A stretch of 64,000 nucleotides of DNA from Ohtaekwangia sp035628875 (GCA_035628875.1 DASPIZ010000157.1:1-64000); one strand, 5' to 3'; counted from the first letter of the stretch, positions 26,360-35,480 are shown. The notes: a model not told the origin generated them from the sequence alone. Made by a program: numbers and translations.

Positions 26360-27352
26360 TTGAGTAAGCAATTCGAAAATATAGACGATCTCCTGGGTAA
26401 ATACCTTGCCGGTGAAGCTTCGCCAAACGAAGCACAGCTGGTAGAAGTATGGGTAAAGGAAAGTGAGACTAATCAAAAATACTTTGATCAGTTGCAGATG
26501 ATTTTTGCCAAAGCTGCGGCAGTGCATGAATTACAGCAATTCAATACAGACGTTGCCTGGGATAAGGTAAAAGCGAATCTATCCAAACCTTCCGGTAAAT
26601 CGAGAACACTTCATAATGATTGGAAAAACGCCTATCGTATTGCGGCCAGTGTGATTATCGTGCTCGGCATCGGCTTGTATTTTTTTGTATCGAATCGGTC
26701 CGATGGCCTAAAACCAACGCAAGTTGTTGCGACGACGCAAGCCATATCCGATACGCTGCCGGATGGGAGTGCGGTATTTCTCAATAAGAAAACTAAAATC
26801 AATTACGCTTTTAATAAAAAGAAAGAGCGACATGAAGTAAACCTTAAAGGTGAAGCATATTTTAGTGTGGATCATGGCAATGATGCTACTTTCCTCATTG
26901 ATGCCGGTGGCGTATATGTTCGTGATATCGGTACATCATTCAATGTTAAAGCCTATCCCGATTCTGACATCGTCGAGGTTTTGGTTGAAGAGGGTGAGGT
27001 GGTGTTCTTTACAAACGATAATCCGGGCTTACATTTAAAGGCATCCGGAAAAGGGGTGTACAATAAAAAGACAAAATCATTTACCATTGAACAACCGGAA
27101 CCTAATATCCTTGCCTATAAAACCAGGTTCTTTATGTTTAGCGGAACACCACTCGGCGAGCTTGCCGCACAGGTGAATGGTGTTTACAATACAAAAATTG
27201 TTGTACCGGATCACCTGAAAAATTGCTTGCTTACGGTTTCATTCCGCAATGAGCATATTGAAGAAATTGCTGCTGTTATTTCTGAAACGCTTAATCTCCA
27301 GGTAACAACTTCCGGTGATACAATCCATTTATCAGGCGATGGGTGCCAATGA
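26360..27352 (+). CDS. FecR-family anti-sigma factor
   Basis: A 330-residue inner-membrane protein. A cytosolic N-terminal part (1-90) would hold the sigma factor, one transmembrane helix spans about 93-110, and the periplasmic part has a FecR domain (about 120-215, with ISDTLPDGSAVFLNKKTKI) and a C-terminal DUF4974 domain (about 255-325). The start is a TTG at 26360, three bases after the sigma stop, and no ATG fits. The FecR periplasmic domain normally receives a signal from the STN domain of a TonB receptor; the STN domain here is in the next gene. Confidence 0.9.
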   Translation: MSKQFENIDDLLGKYLAGEASPNEAQLVEVWVKESETNQKYFDQLQMIFAKAAAVHELQQFNTDVAWDKVKANLSKPSGKSRTLHNDWKNAYRIAASVIIVLGIGLYFFVSNRSDGLKPTQVVATTQAISDTLPDGSAVFLNKKTKINYAFNKKKERHEVNLKGEAYFSVDHGNDATFLIDAGGVYVRDIGTSFNVKAYPDSDIVEVLVEEGEVVFFTNDNPGLHLKASGKGVYNKKTKSFTIEQPEPNILAYKTRFFMFSGTPLGELAAQVNGVYNTKIVVPDHLKNCLLTVSFRNEHIEEIAAVISETLNLQVTTSGDTIHLSGDGCQ

Positions 27353-27368
27353 TGTAATCATAAGTATC

Positions 27369-29252
27369 ATGCGTTTGATCTCTTTCATTTGTATTGCCAT
27401 TCTGTTTTCAGTCACGGTTTATAGTCAGCCGAAGCCAAGCTTGCTTGACAAGCGGATCAACATCACATTAGTCGATGAGCGACTGGACGAATCATTAAAA
27501 AAAATTGCCCGGGCAGGTGGATTTACCTTTTCCTATAATGCTTCATTGCTGGAACGCGATATAAAGATCAATTATCAATTCGAAAATAAAACCGTTCGCG
27601 AAATACTCGATACTATTTTTAAGGGGTCCATGCAATATAAGCAGCGTGGTAAGTATATCATCCTTACAAAAGCATCGAGGGAGACTTCAACTACAAAAGA
27701 TGTTAAACTTTTAAGTGGATATGTAATAGACGAAGGGACAGGTAAGCGTTTACAAAACGTAAGTGTTTATGACCCTACAACACTCGCTTCCGCGGTAACA
27801 GATTCTTCCGGGTATTTTCAATTAGAGATTAAAAAGCCAAGCGGCGAAGATATCAGACTTGCCATTAACAAACGGGATTACGCCGATACATTGGTCGTTA
27901 TACCTTCGTCCACGTCTGATTTTCTCAATATTCCGCTAAGGATCAATAAGGAGAAAATTAATACGGTAATGGATAGTGTGACCAGCAAACTGAAACGTGC
28001 GTGGTTTAAGACTAAAGAAGCAACCCGTCAGGCGATTAATATGGAAAACATTTCGGATACCATCTATCGTCGTGCGCAAATTTCGTTTTTACCTTTTATC
28101 GGATCAAATGGAAAACTAAGTGGTAACGTAATTAACGATTATTCATTAAACGTTCATGGGGGATATTCGCTGGGTGTTAGAAAACTTGAAATCGGCAGTA
28201 TGTTTAATTTGATTCGTGGTGATCTCGGTGGCGTGCAGTTTGCCGGATTGTTTAATGGCGTTTTTGGAATGAACAGAGGAGTACAATTCGCTGGGTTGGC
28301 GAATGTTACAGGAGATTCCTCTTTAGGCCCGCAGGTGGCCGGCCTTGTCAATGCAAATTTCACTTCAGCGAAAGGTTTGCAACTTGCCGGACTCGCAAAC
28401 TATACGGAGGGAAGCTCGCATGGAGGGATGTTTGCGGGACTTTCGAATTTTACCCTGGGCGAACAAAAAGGTCCGCATGTCACGGGCCTGTTTAATTTCG
28501 CGACGCACGATACCGGACCTGCTCACCTCGCAGGTCTTTTCAATTTCACGGCAGGTAGTCATCATGGTATTCAGGTAGCCGGTCTTTTTAATTATGCCGA
28601 TGAACAAGTCAGGGGAGTACAGTTAGCGGGCCTGTTTAATGTTTCGCCGAAATATATCCGGGGCATTCAGGTCGCTCCATTCAATTTCGCTAAACGCGTT
28701 GAAGGTGCACAGATCGGCGTTGTTAACATTTCAAAAAGTATTCGCGGTATTCCAATTGGTTTAATGTCTATTGTTGGTGATGGGTATCACAAGATTGAAA
28801 TTTCTGCCGACGAAGTTTTTTATACCAACATTGCGTTTCGAACCGGTGTTCGTCAATTTTATAATATCTTAACCGCGGGCGCGAACCCCGGTACTTTTGA
28901 TCAAGATACAACGCTCTGGACTTTTGGTTATGGCATTGGTACGGCACCAAAGATCTCGGATGGATTGTCACTTAATTTTGATGTCACTTCAAATCAGATC
29001 GTTCACGGTAACAAAATCGAGGCAATTAATTTATTGAATAAGTTTTACGCTGGCGTGGATGTTCGTCTTGCAAAAAACTTATCAATTACAACCGGTATTA
29101 CCCTCAATGCGCATATCACGAAACTTTCGCATGACGATTACCCTGTATTGTTCGCCGACTATAGCCCTGGTATTTTTTACGAAAGAAATCTTGGAAGTGA
29201 CCACTATCTTGAATTATGGTGGGGCGGGAAAATTGGTATTCGATTCTTATAA
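27369..29252 (+). CDS. STN-domain protein with tandem AGLxN repeats (LA_2272-like)
   Basis: A 627-residue exported protein, starting at the ATG at 27369 which gives a signal peptide ending near VYSQ. Residues about 25-100 form an STN (secretin/TonB short N-terminal) domain (ITLVDERLDESLKKIARAGG, FSYNASLLERD). A carboxypeptidase-regulatory-like domain follows (about 115-200, SGYVIDEGTGKRLQNVSVYD). From residue 288 nine tandem sixteen-residue units follow, of pattern GxQxAGLxN, then three shorter degenerate ones to about 474. The last 150 residues look like a beta-barrel region ending GKIGIRFL. The repeats resemble the LA_2272 surface-repeat family. No TonB plug domain is seen. It follows fecR by 16 bases, so it is probably the signal sensor or a target of the sigma factor. 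Confidence 0.8.
   Translation: MRLISFICIAILFSVTVYSQPKPSLLDKRINITLVDERLDESLKKIARAGGFTFSYNASLLERDIKINYQFENKTVREILDTIFKGSMQYKQRGKYIILTKASRETSTTKDVKLLSGYVIDEGTGKRLQNVSVYDPTTLASAVTDSSGYFQLEIKKPSGEDIRLAINKRDYADTLVVIPSSTSDFLNIPLRINKEKINTVMDSVTSKLKRAWFKTKEATRQAINMENISDTIYRRAQISFLPFIGSNGKLSGNVINDYSLNVHGGYSLGVRKLEIGSMFNLIRGDLGGVQFAGLFNGVFGMNRGVQFAGLANVTGDSSLGPQVAGLVNANFTSAKGLQLAGLANYTEGSSHGGMFAGLSNFTLGEQKGPHVTGLFNFATHDTGPAHLAGLFNFTAGSHHGIQVAGLFNYADEQVRGVQLAGLFNVSPKYIRGIQVAPFNFAKRVEGAQIGVVNISKSIRGIPIGLMSIVGDGYHKIEISADEVFYTNIAFRTGVRQFYNILTAGANPGTFDQDTTLWTFGYGIGTAPKISDGLSLNFDVTSNQIVHGNKIEAINLLNKFYAGVDVRLAKNLSITTGITLNAHITKLSHDDYPVLFADYSPGIFYERNLGSDHYLELWWGGKIGIRFL
28230..28790 (+). repeat. Coding tandem repeat: nine 48-base units plus three degenerate units
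   Basis: Within the STN-domain gene nine consecutive units of exactly 16 codons encode GxQxAGLxN-type repeats (28230-28661), followed by units of 14, 14 and 15 codons that keep only the first half of the motif. The DNA units have diverged while the amino-acid pattern is kept, which argues for old, selected repeats rather than recent slippage. Confidence 0.85.
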
Positions 29253-29253
29253 G

Positions 29254-29399
29254 CGAAGGTTGTTGTTACACAGAGGTTCGCAAAGAATCACAGAGTAGCA
29301 CAAAGAAAATTATTAACGGACATTCTTAAATCGCAATGCGATTTAATTAAAATCTTTGTGACACTTTGTGCAACCTTCGTGTACCTCTGTGCAACAACC
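29254..29399. repeat. Interspersed CACAGAGG/CACAAAG inverted repeat
   Basis: The left arm, with ACACAGAGG and GCACAAAGA (29254-29305), is an imperfect inverse of the right arm, with TCTTTGTGAC and TACCTCTGTGC (29353-29399). In the centre is a near-perfect palindrome at 29326-29346: TTAAATCGCA and TGCGATTTAA around one base. It belongs to the same loose family as 941-1060. It fills almost the whole spacer between the STN-protein stop and the convergent desaturase stop, where it may act as a two-way terminator; no long T-tract is present. Confidence 0.7.
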
Positions 29400-29411
29400 C
29401 AGCACGCTGAC

Positions 29412-30518
29412 TTAGGCGGCTCTTAACACTGGCTTCTTACCCAATTCTTTTAGTAGTTTTGCATGTCCGATAATGGCATCCAGAAATGTGGGTGCCGATT
29501 TGTAAGGCAGGTTGAACTCTTTTGCCGTGTCTTTTACAATAGAAGATATCTGTCGGTAATGTACATGGCAGACATTGGGAAATAAATGATGTTCGATTTG
29601 AAAGTTTAATCCTCCAACGTACCAGGAAAGAAACCTGCTTTTATTAGCAAAATTTGTTGTCGTATGTAGTTGATGAATCGCCCACGAATTTTCCATGCGA
29701 CCTTCTTCATTTGGCAACGGATATTGGGTTCCATCAATAACATGCGCTGGTTGAAAGATGATCGCCAGGATAAATCCGGCTACATAATGCATCAATACAA
29801 ACCCTGCGAGCCATTGCCAAATCGTAATGTCAAGTACCATCATCGGTAACACCAGGATGTAACCTACGTAGAGAATTTTTGTGACCAACAAAACGGTTAA
29901 TTCTTTAGTAAGATTTGTTTTCTGATTTTTCACCAGGCCGTCCTGATGGTAACGGGCCAGCCTCACAAAATCTTTTGCAAGCACCCATACCAACGTCATC
30001 AATCCATAAAAGAACCAGGCATACAGGTGCTGAAACTGGTGAATGGCTTTCCATTCGCCATGCGGTGTCATCCGAAGGATTCCGCGCGGACTGATGTCTT
30101 CATCCACATCGTGGATGTTGGTGTATGTGTGATGAAGTACGTTGTGTTGAACCTTCCAGTTAAATGCATTTCCGCCCACCATATTGAGTGAAAAGCCCAG
30201 GGCATTGTTAAGCCATGATTTTCCGGAATAAGCACCGTGATTTGCATCATGCATTACGGATAACCCGATCCCTGCCAGTCCAAGTCCCATTACAAAGGTC
30301 AATCCAAGCATGCCCCATGAGTTGGTTACCGCGCTGGTGACGATAAGTAAAAATGGAATCCAGTACAGCAAGTACATGAAAACTGTTTTGAATTTCATTT
30401 CGGCGTTGGCATGTCGCGAAATCTTATTGTTCTTAAAATACTCGTTGACGCGTTGATTTAATGTGGTAAAAAAATCTGCCCGGGTTGGAGAGAACCTGAT
30501 TCCAGCGGATGACTTCAT
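29412..30518 (-). CDS. Membrane fatty-acid desaturase
   Basis: A 368-residue integral membrane desaturase that introduces a double bond into acyl-CoA or lipid-bound acyl chains, using a di-iron centre. The three histidine boxes are present: HDANHG (near residue 90), HNVLHHTYTN (near 127) and QIEHHLFP (near 313). Four hydrophobic segments lie between them in the usual topology. The third box, with Gln in front, is typical of front-end (delta-5/6 or linoleoyl-CoA-type) desaturases, although no cytochrome b5 domain is fused. Regiospecificity is not predictable. It likely adjusts membrane fluidity. Confidence 0.9.
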   Translation of the reverse strand: MKSSAGIRFSPTRADFFTTLNQRVNEYFKNNKISRHANAEMKFKTVFMYLLYWIPFLLIVTSAVTNSWGMLGLTFVMGLGLAGIGLSVMHDANHGAYSGKSWLNNALGFSLNMVGGNAFNWKVQHNVLHHTYTNIHDVDEDISPRGILRMTPHGEWKAIHQFQHLYAWFFYGLMTLVWVLAKDFVRLARYHQDGLVKNQKTNLTKELTVLLVTKILYVGYILVLPMMVLDITIWQWLAGFVLMHYVAGFILAIIFQPAHVIDGTQYPLPNEEGRMENSWAIHQLHTTTNFANKSRFLSWYVGGLNFQIEHHLFPNVCHVHYRQISSIVKDTAKEFNLPYKSAPTFLDAIIGHAKLLKELGKKPVLRAA

Positions 30519-30732
30519 GAAAAATAAATTTAAGTGATTATGCCGATTGTTAGAATAAAAAGAATGGTGCTCGATTTAAAAATAGTTATAATAGACTGAT
30601 ATAACGAATGTTAGCATTGGATATTTTAGAGAAGTAAGGAAACGACAAAAGATATTGCATTAACATTGTTCATGCAATATCTCTAGTTGGATTAAATCTT
30701 CGTGCTTTAGAAGCAGTAGCGTGGAATATGTA

Positions 30733-31392
30733 CTATGGTAACTCTGCAATAACTGTGCGGCCACCTTTTGTCACGTCACCAATGTTTACGGTCACTTTTG
30801 CATCTAGTGGTAAAAAAATATCCACGCGTGATCCGAATTTAATAAACCCAAACTCCTGGCCCTGTTCTAGTTTTTGACCTTCCTTCACATAACACCGTAT
30901 ACGCCTGGCAAGGGCGCCGGCAATTTGACGGAAAAGAATTTCTGCACCATCTTTCATCTTTACAGCTACCGTGGTGCGTTCATTTTCCAGGCTGGACTTG
31001 GGATGCCATGCGACGAGATATTTACCCGGATGATATTTAAAAAAACTGATTGTTCCTCCGACAGGCATACGATTCACATGAACATTTACCGGTGACATGA
31101 AGATTGAAATCTGCTTGCGTCTTCCTTTTAGATATTCTGTTTCCTCGGTTTCTTCAATAACAACAACTTTTCCATCCGCGGGCGCAAGTACCTGTTTTTC
31201 ATCAACCGTGATATCGAAGATCGGATTTCTAAAAAACTGAAGAATCAATAAATAAAAGAGCACACTAATAAGTATAGCGCTGTTTTGAATGTAGGCACTG
31301 GCAGGGTATAGATAGAACACAACCCAGTTAAGGCCAAACAACACGATCAGTAAAACAAAGAGTAACGTACGGCCTTCGCGATGAATAGTCAT
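30733..31392 (-). CDS. psd: Phosphatidylserine decarboxylase
   Basis: A 219-residue enzyme of the short (archaeal/Bacteroidota-type) class that makes phosphatidylethanolamine. Two N-terminal hydrophobic segments (residues 8-52) anchor it. ADGKVVVIEE, then PVNVHVNRMPVGG, carry conserved residues. The self-cleavage site is Gly-Ser in KFGSRVDIFLP near residue 190, where the Ser becomes the pyruvoyl group. Length is usual for this class. cdsA, an earlier step in phospholipid synthesis, is 2.2 kb away with gdh and doxX between them. Confidence 0.9.
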   Translation of the reverse strand: MTIHREGRTLLFVLLIVLFGLNWVVFYLYPASAYIQNSAILISVLFYLLILQFFRNPIFDITVDEKQVLAPADGKVVVIEETEETEYLKGRRKQISIFMSPVNVHVNRMPVGGTISFFKYHPGKYLVAWHPKSSLENERTTVAVKMKDGAEILFRQIAGALARRIRCYVKEGQKLEQGQEFGFIKFGSRVDIFLPLDAKVTVNIGDVTKGGRTVIAELP

Positions 31393-31555
31393 GGAGTTCT
31401 TTTTTTTCAGCCTGTAAAGGTAATAAGAAAATGGAGATCAGTTTTGTGATGTGAGGTTGACGTAAGAATTAAAACGATAATAGCTGGATTATACGAATTA
31501 ATCAACCATTCAGAGGGTCACGGAACTGGTCCTGGTTGTACTATCGATGACTTCC

Positions 31556-32830
31556 TTAATATCCTCCCCTGAATTTATACGTTTTTGCTACCTTGTCGAT
31601 GGCTACCATGTATGCAGCAATTCTGAGTGATACTTTATACTCCATCGCCGTTTTGTACACGGTGTTAAAAGCATCTTTCATAATGCGGTCCGACCTCCGG
31701 TTAACCCGATCTGCAGTCCATTTATATCCGAGACGGTTTTGCACCCATTCAAAGTACGAAACAGTAACACCGCCGGCATTGGCGAGGATATCGGGGACAA
31801 CGGTAATTCCCTTTTCGTGAATGATATTATCAGCACGCGAGGAAGTCGGTCCGTTCGCACCTTCTACGATCAATTTAGCTTTTATGTCAGGTGCATTGTG
31901 ACTGGTGATTACATCCTCTGTGGCTGCGGGAACAAGTAAGTCAACATCCAGTGTAAGCAAGTCGTTGTTGCTCATTTTTTCTGCGCCGGAAAAACCATCG
32001 AGTGAACCTTTGTTTGTGTCACGATATTTTATAGCGGCATTGATGTCAATTCCGTCCTTGTTAAAGTAAGCACCGGAGAGATCGCTTATCGCTTGTACGA
32101 TAAGTCCACGTTCGTGTAATAACCTGGTCGCCCATGATCCAACATTCCCGAATCCCTGCACAGCACATGTTGCCTTGTAAGGATTGATCTTGAGTTTCTC
32201 CATGGCTGTCATCGCTGATACCATAACACCACGTCCTGTAGCTTCTGTTCGGCCGAGTGATCCGCCCATCACCAAAGGTTTTCCCGTTACAACGGCGTGG
32301 GTAGTCATTCCCTGAATACGGGAGTACTGATCCATTAACCACGCCATTTCACGCGGGCCGGTACCCATATCGGGCGCAGGTATATCTTTATCCGGACCAA
32401 ACACATCGGCCATCGCCTGTGTGTATGCACGGATAAGCCGTTCAATTTCTCCGGAAGACATTTCACGTGGATTGCATGTCACGCCTCCTTTGGCACCACC
32501 ATACGGAATATCAACAACAGCACATTTCCAGGTCATCCAGGCTGCCAACGCTTTAACTTCATCGAGGTTTACATGGGGATCAAAACGAATGCCGCCTTTG
32601 GATGGACCGAATATCGTTGAGTGAATCACACGGTATCCTTCAAACACACGAATGGTTCCGTCGTCCATCGTTACCGGCAACGAAACAATCACTTGTCGTG
32701 CAGGATTTTTTAAAACATTATAAATTTCTTCTTCAAGACCGAGTATCTGGGATGCCTTATGAAAGCGCGACATCATTGCTTCGAAAGGATTCTCCTTGTC
32801 TTTTAAAGGAGCAGGTTCGATATACGCCAT
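31556..32830 (-). CDS. gdhA: Glutamate dehydrogenase
   Basis: A 424-residue enzyme of the hexameric small-subunit Glu/Leu/Phe/Val dehydrogenase family, linking glutamate with 2-oxoglutarate and ammonia. Substrate-binding residues are in GPSKGGIRFDP, the catalytic Lys is in KCAVVDIPYGGAKGG (near residue 112), and DMGTGPREMAWLMDQYS is diagnostic. The Rossmann motif is CAVQGFGNVGSWATR (near 220). The length and GAKGGV pattern fit the catabolic NAD-type GudB/RocG group, but cofactor use is not proven. It may complete the ornithine route begun by the aminotransferase elsewhere in the window. Confidence 0.92.
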   Translation of the reverse strand: MAYIEPAPLKDKENPFEAMMSRFHKASQILGLEEEIYNVLKNPARQVIVSLPVTMDDGTIRVFEGYRVIHSTIFGPSKGGIRFDPHVNLDEVKALAAWMTWKCAVVDIPYGGAKGGVTCNPREMSSGEIERLIRAYTQAMADVFGPDKDIPAPDMGTGPREMAWLMDQYSRIQGMTTHAVVTGKPLVMGGSLGRTEATGRGVMVSAMTAMEKLKINPYKATCAVQGFGNVGSWATRLLHERGLIVQAISDLSGAYFNKDGIDINAAIKYRDTNKGSLDGFSGAEKMSNNDLLTLDVDLLVPAATEDVITSHNAPDIKAKLIVEGANGPTSSRADNIIHEKGITVVPDILANAGGVTVSYFEWVQNRLGYKWTADRVNRRSDRIMKDAFNTVYKTAMEYKVSLRIAAYMVAIDKVAKTYKFRGGY

Positions 32831-33100
32831 ACGTATAGGTTTTAAACAATGTTTAATGAGTTATTCTGGTTCCCCCTTAACAAAAGTTGTAGCTTCAACC
32901 CGTAAGCCGGAAACATTGTAAAGATAAATTTAATTTGACATGCCCTCATGCTTTTACGAGAAATTCAAGGCCAATAATGAAAACAATGCCACTAACTTAA
33001 GACCATTTGTCTTGTCTACTTGTAAACTCCGGGGATGTTGTTGACAAACCTTGTAATGGATATCTGACCGATTGGAGCACAGGGGTAAATGATCGGTTTG
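32831..33100. other. Intergenic stretch upstream of glutamate dehydrogenase
   Basis: This 270-base spacer between gdh and the doxX-like gene holds no supported gene. On the minus strand it contains an imperfect -7 element (TATCTTTA near 32925) that could serve gdh with a leader of about 90 bases. No strong hairpin or RNA gene was recognised. Confidence 0.4.
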
Positions 33101-33526
33101 TCAGCTTTGGTTTTTTCGCCAGGAATCAAAAGCAATTGGTCCGCTTCCATAAAACAGAAAGAATGCAGCGCCCGACAACATCATAAAGGCATCGAAAGAC
33201 TGCTCGAAGGTTGTGCCGATATGTGCAATAAATAAGGCTGCAATAAAATTGATAATCATAACCGCAGCTGCCGGGCGAACGAAAGCGCCAGTCAAATAAA
33301 GAATACCACAAATGAATTGCGCATACACCGAAACAACTGCAGCCAACAACGGAAAGGCTACACCATGATGTTCCAGAAAATCACGAAATTCAAGCATGCG
33401 TTCCCACGATAAAACATTATCCACCGTGCCGTCAATGAGCCGCCAGCCAATAACGATTCTTAAGAATACAACGCCGTAATCTTTTCGTCTTTCGAAATAC
33501 CGTTCTAGTCTAAGTAAATATTTCAT
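33101..33526 (-). CDS. DoxX-family small membrane protein
   Basis: A 141-residue protein with four hydrophobic segments (about residues 18-32, 57-78, 83-103 and 110-130), the topology of DoxX/DoxD-like proteins. The first part, VFLRIVIGWRLIDGTVDNVL, resembles the usual start of this family. Members are linked to quinone- or thiol-dependent redox processes in some organisms, but function here is unknown. It lies 81 bases downstream of cdsA, so it could share that transcript. Confidence 0.75.
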   Translation of the reverse strand: MKYLLRLERYFERRKDYGVVFLRIVIGWRLIDGTVDNVLSWERMLEFRDFLEHHGVAFPLLAAVVSVYAQFICGILYLTGAFVRPAAAVMIINFIAALFIAHIGTTFEQSFDAFMMLSGAAFFLFYGSGPIAFDSWRKNQS

Positions 33527-33607
33527 CAGAAAACATTACTAAACAGATAATTTTGACTCAACACGTCCCATTCTCCAATGCCTGATACCTAATGTTTAAT
33601 GACTATT

Positions 33608-34435
33608 CTACCGAAACACCTCCAGATACACAACAATAAAAGGAATTGAAATTAACAATCCATCAAAGCGGTCGAGAAAACCACCGTGTCCGGGAATACT
33701 TGTTCCAGAATCTTTGATTTCAATGCTGCGTTTGAAAAGCGATTCAACGAGGTCGCCATACGTTCCACCAATGATAATGATCGATCCGATAATCATCCAT
33801 TCAGCGAGTGCGTAACTATGAAAAAACTGTGCTACGCCATAGGCAAATAAAAACGCAAGGAAAGCACCTCCAAAAAAGCCCTCCCACGATTTTTTTGGGG
33901 AAATGCGTTCGAATAGTTTTCGTTTTCCGAATAATGTTCCTGCGAAGTAAGCACCTGTGTCTGATGCCCAAAGGATAAACAACGAACCGAAGATAATTTC
34001 ATAATTATATACACCATCATCAAATGCGGCAATGTTTAGTAGCGAAAATGGAATGGCAACATAAATGATTCCCAGGAAGGTGAACGCGATGTTGGTAAAT
34101 GGCTTTCGTTCTTTTTTCTTGTATAATTTGATGAGATAGACACAGGCCAGTAAAGGATAGATGATAAAATAATATTTGCTGTCCAGTTCTTGAAACTCGA
34201 TAAAGAAAGAAAGTATAAAGATGAGAATGCCGCATAACGTTCCAAACGCTTTTTGTGGCACCATACCATCGAGGCCGATCAGCTTATAAAATTCCAGCAA
34301 TGAAAACAGGCATATGATAAAGAACACCAGGAAATAAGTATACGGTCCATAGCACACAGCCGCGATCATGCCTGCCGATCCTAAGATGCCGGTAATGAGG
34401 CGTTGTGTTAAATTGTTGTATCGAGAAAGTGTCAC
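33608..34435 (-). CDS. cdsA: Phosphatidate cytidylyltransferase
   Basis: A 275-residue integral membrane enzyme that makes CDP-diacylglycerol from phosphatidate and CTP, the branch point of phospholipid synthesis. About seven hydrophobic segments are visible. The diagnostic C-terminal block includes SDTGAYFAGTLFGKRK, then SPKKSWEGFFGG, and the metal-binding GDLVESLFKRSIEIKDSG, all near residues 175-250. It begins 15 bases after the CPBP protease gene and is likely cotranscribed with it. Confidence 0.93.
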   Translation of the reverse strand: MTLSRYNNLTQRLITGILGSAGMIAAVCYGPYTYFLVFFIICLFSLLEFYKLIGLDGMVPQKAFGTLCGILIFILSFFIEFQELDSKYYFIIYPLLACVYLIKLYKKKERKPFTNIAFTFLGIIYVAIPFSLLNIAAFDDGVYNYEIIFGSLFILWASDTGAYFAGTLFGKRKLFERISPKKSWEGFFGGAFLAFLFAYGVAQFFHSYALAEWMIIGSIIIIGGTYGDLVESLFKRSIEIKDSGTSIPGHGGFLDRFDGLLISIPFIVVYLEVFR

Positions 34436-34450
34436 TTAAATCAGGATCGG

Positions 34451-35383
34451 TTAATCAGTTATTTCACTACGGCCATGTTTGGCGTAAAAAGTTTTATATG
34501 CATACAAAAGCAAGATCGAAAAGATAGCGCAGATTACCACAGCTTCAAACGGTGCCGCTTCCGGATTTTCTAAATCTACCGTGATTGTTCCTGTGCGGTG
34601 GAGGTGCATGGCCATCAATGTAAACCCGTTGTTAACAAAATGTGCAAGGATCGGCATCCATAAGTTCCCAGACCAGTAGTATAGGTAGCCGAACAAGGCT
34701 CCCAAAAGTAGCCGCGGAACAAATCCATAAAATTGGAAATGTATGGCGCTGAAGATAAAAGCGGAGACCCAGATCGCTACGTGGTAATTCCGGGTGGCGC
34801 GATAAAAATCATTTTGGATCATCCCCCGGAAAACAAGCTCTTCACCAATAGCCGGAATAATAACAATCACAATAAAAGCCAGAATCAATTCTCCAGTATT
34901 TTCGAAATTTGTTATAGACTTTGTAAGGTCTTCGAGTTTATCTTCCATGGTCCGCGCCCATTGTTCGATGCCGAAAGCATCCGGCAAATTGGCGTCGGCA
35001 TTCCAGCTAATAAATACCGAGTTGACACCCATAAAAACAATAACGATAATGGGAATCAATAATGCCGGTTGGATGTGCCAGGTATCTGGAACGGTAAGGT
35101 CATTCCAGGAACGTTGCTGCTTGCGAAGCAGGAAAATCGGAATGAGGATCAATCCGAAGATAGCACTGAAACCCTGCATGATCAGGACAGGTATTTTTAA
35201 CCTTGAAAAATCTTCAGGATTATTAAATGCTTTCCCGAATGCTATCGCATCGCCGTCAAAAAATGGAAAAGCGATTAATGACCCGATAAATGGACCAACA
35301 ACCTGAAATCCAATAAAAACCGTCAGCAAAGTAACCAGGATCGATACCATTGGGCGACGTAATGAATTGTAAGACTGATCCAT
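34451..35383 (-). CDS. CPBP-family intramembrane metalloprotease
   Basis: A 310-residue protein with about eight hydrophobic segments and the CPBP (Abi/CAAX-type) motifs: EE in IGEELVFRGMIQ (near residue 180), an aromatic-rich helix with FSAIHFQFYG and HFVNNGF providing the metal-binding His residues. CPBP proteins cleave within or near membranes in processing, bacteriocin immunity or stress roles. Substrate unknown. It is the first gene of the leftward unit with cdsA and diverges from the dus gene over 97 bases. Confidence 0.85.
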   Translation of the reverse strand: MDQSYNSLRRPMVSILVTLLTVFIGFQVVGPFIGSLIAFPFFDGDAIAFGKAFNNPEDFSRLKIPVLIMQGFSAIFGLILIPIFLLRKQQRSWNDLTVPDTWHIQPALLIPIIVIVFMGVNSVFISWNADANLPDAFGIEQWARTMEDKLEDLTKSITNFENTGELILAFIVIVIIPAIGEELVFRGMIQNDFYRATRNYHVAIWVSAFIFSAIHFQFYGFVPRLLLGALFGYLYYWSGNLWMPILAHFVNNGFTLMAMHLHRTGTITVDLENPEAAPFEAVVICAIFSILLLYAYKTFYAKHGRSEITD

Positions 35384-35480
35384 AGAATGCTGAAAATGAT
35401 CCGAAAATCCTTTTTAAATTTGCGCCTAATATAAGGAATAGACGCTCCGAAAGTAAAAGAAGTGTCGTTAGGAAAAAAGA

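Noticed and set aside
32831..33100. Possible RNA gene or riboswitch upstream of glutamate dehydrogenase
   Set aside because: No recognisable conserved core or strong hairpin series; left as plain spacer.
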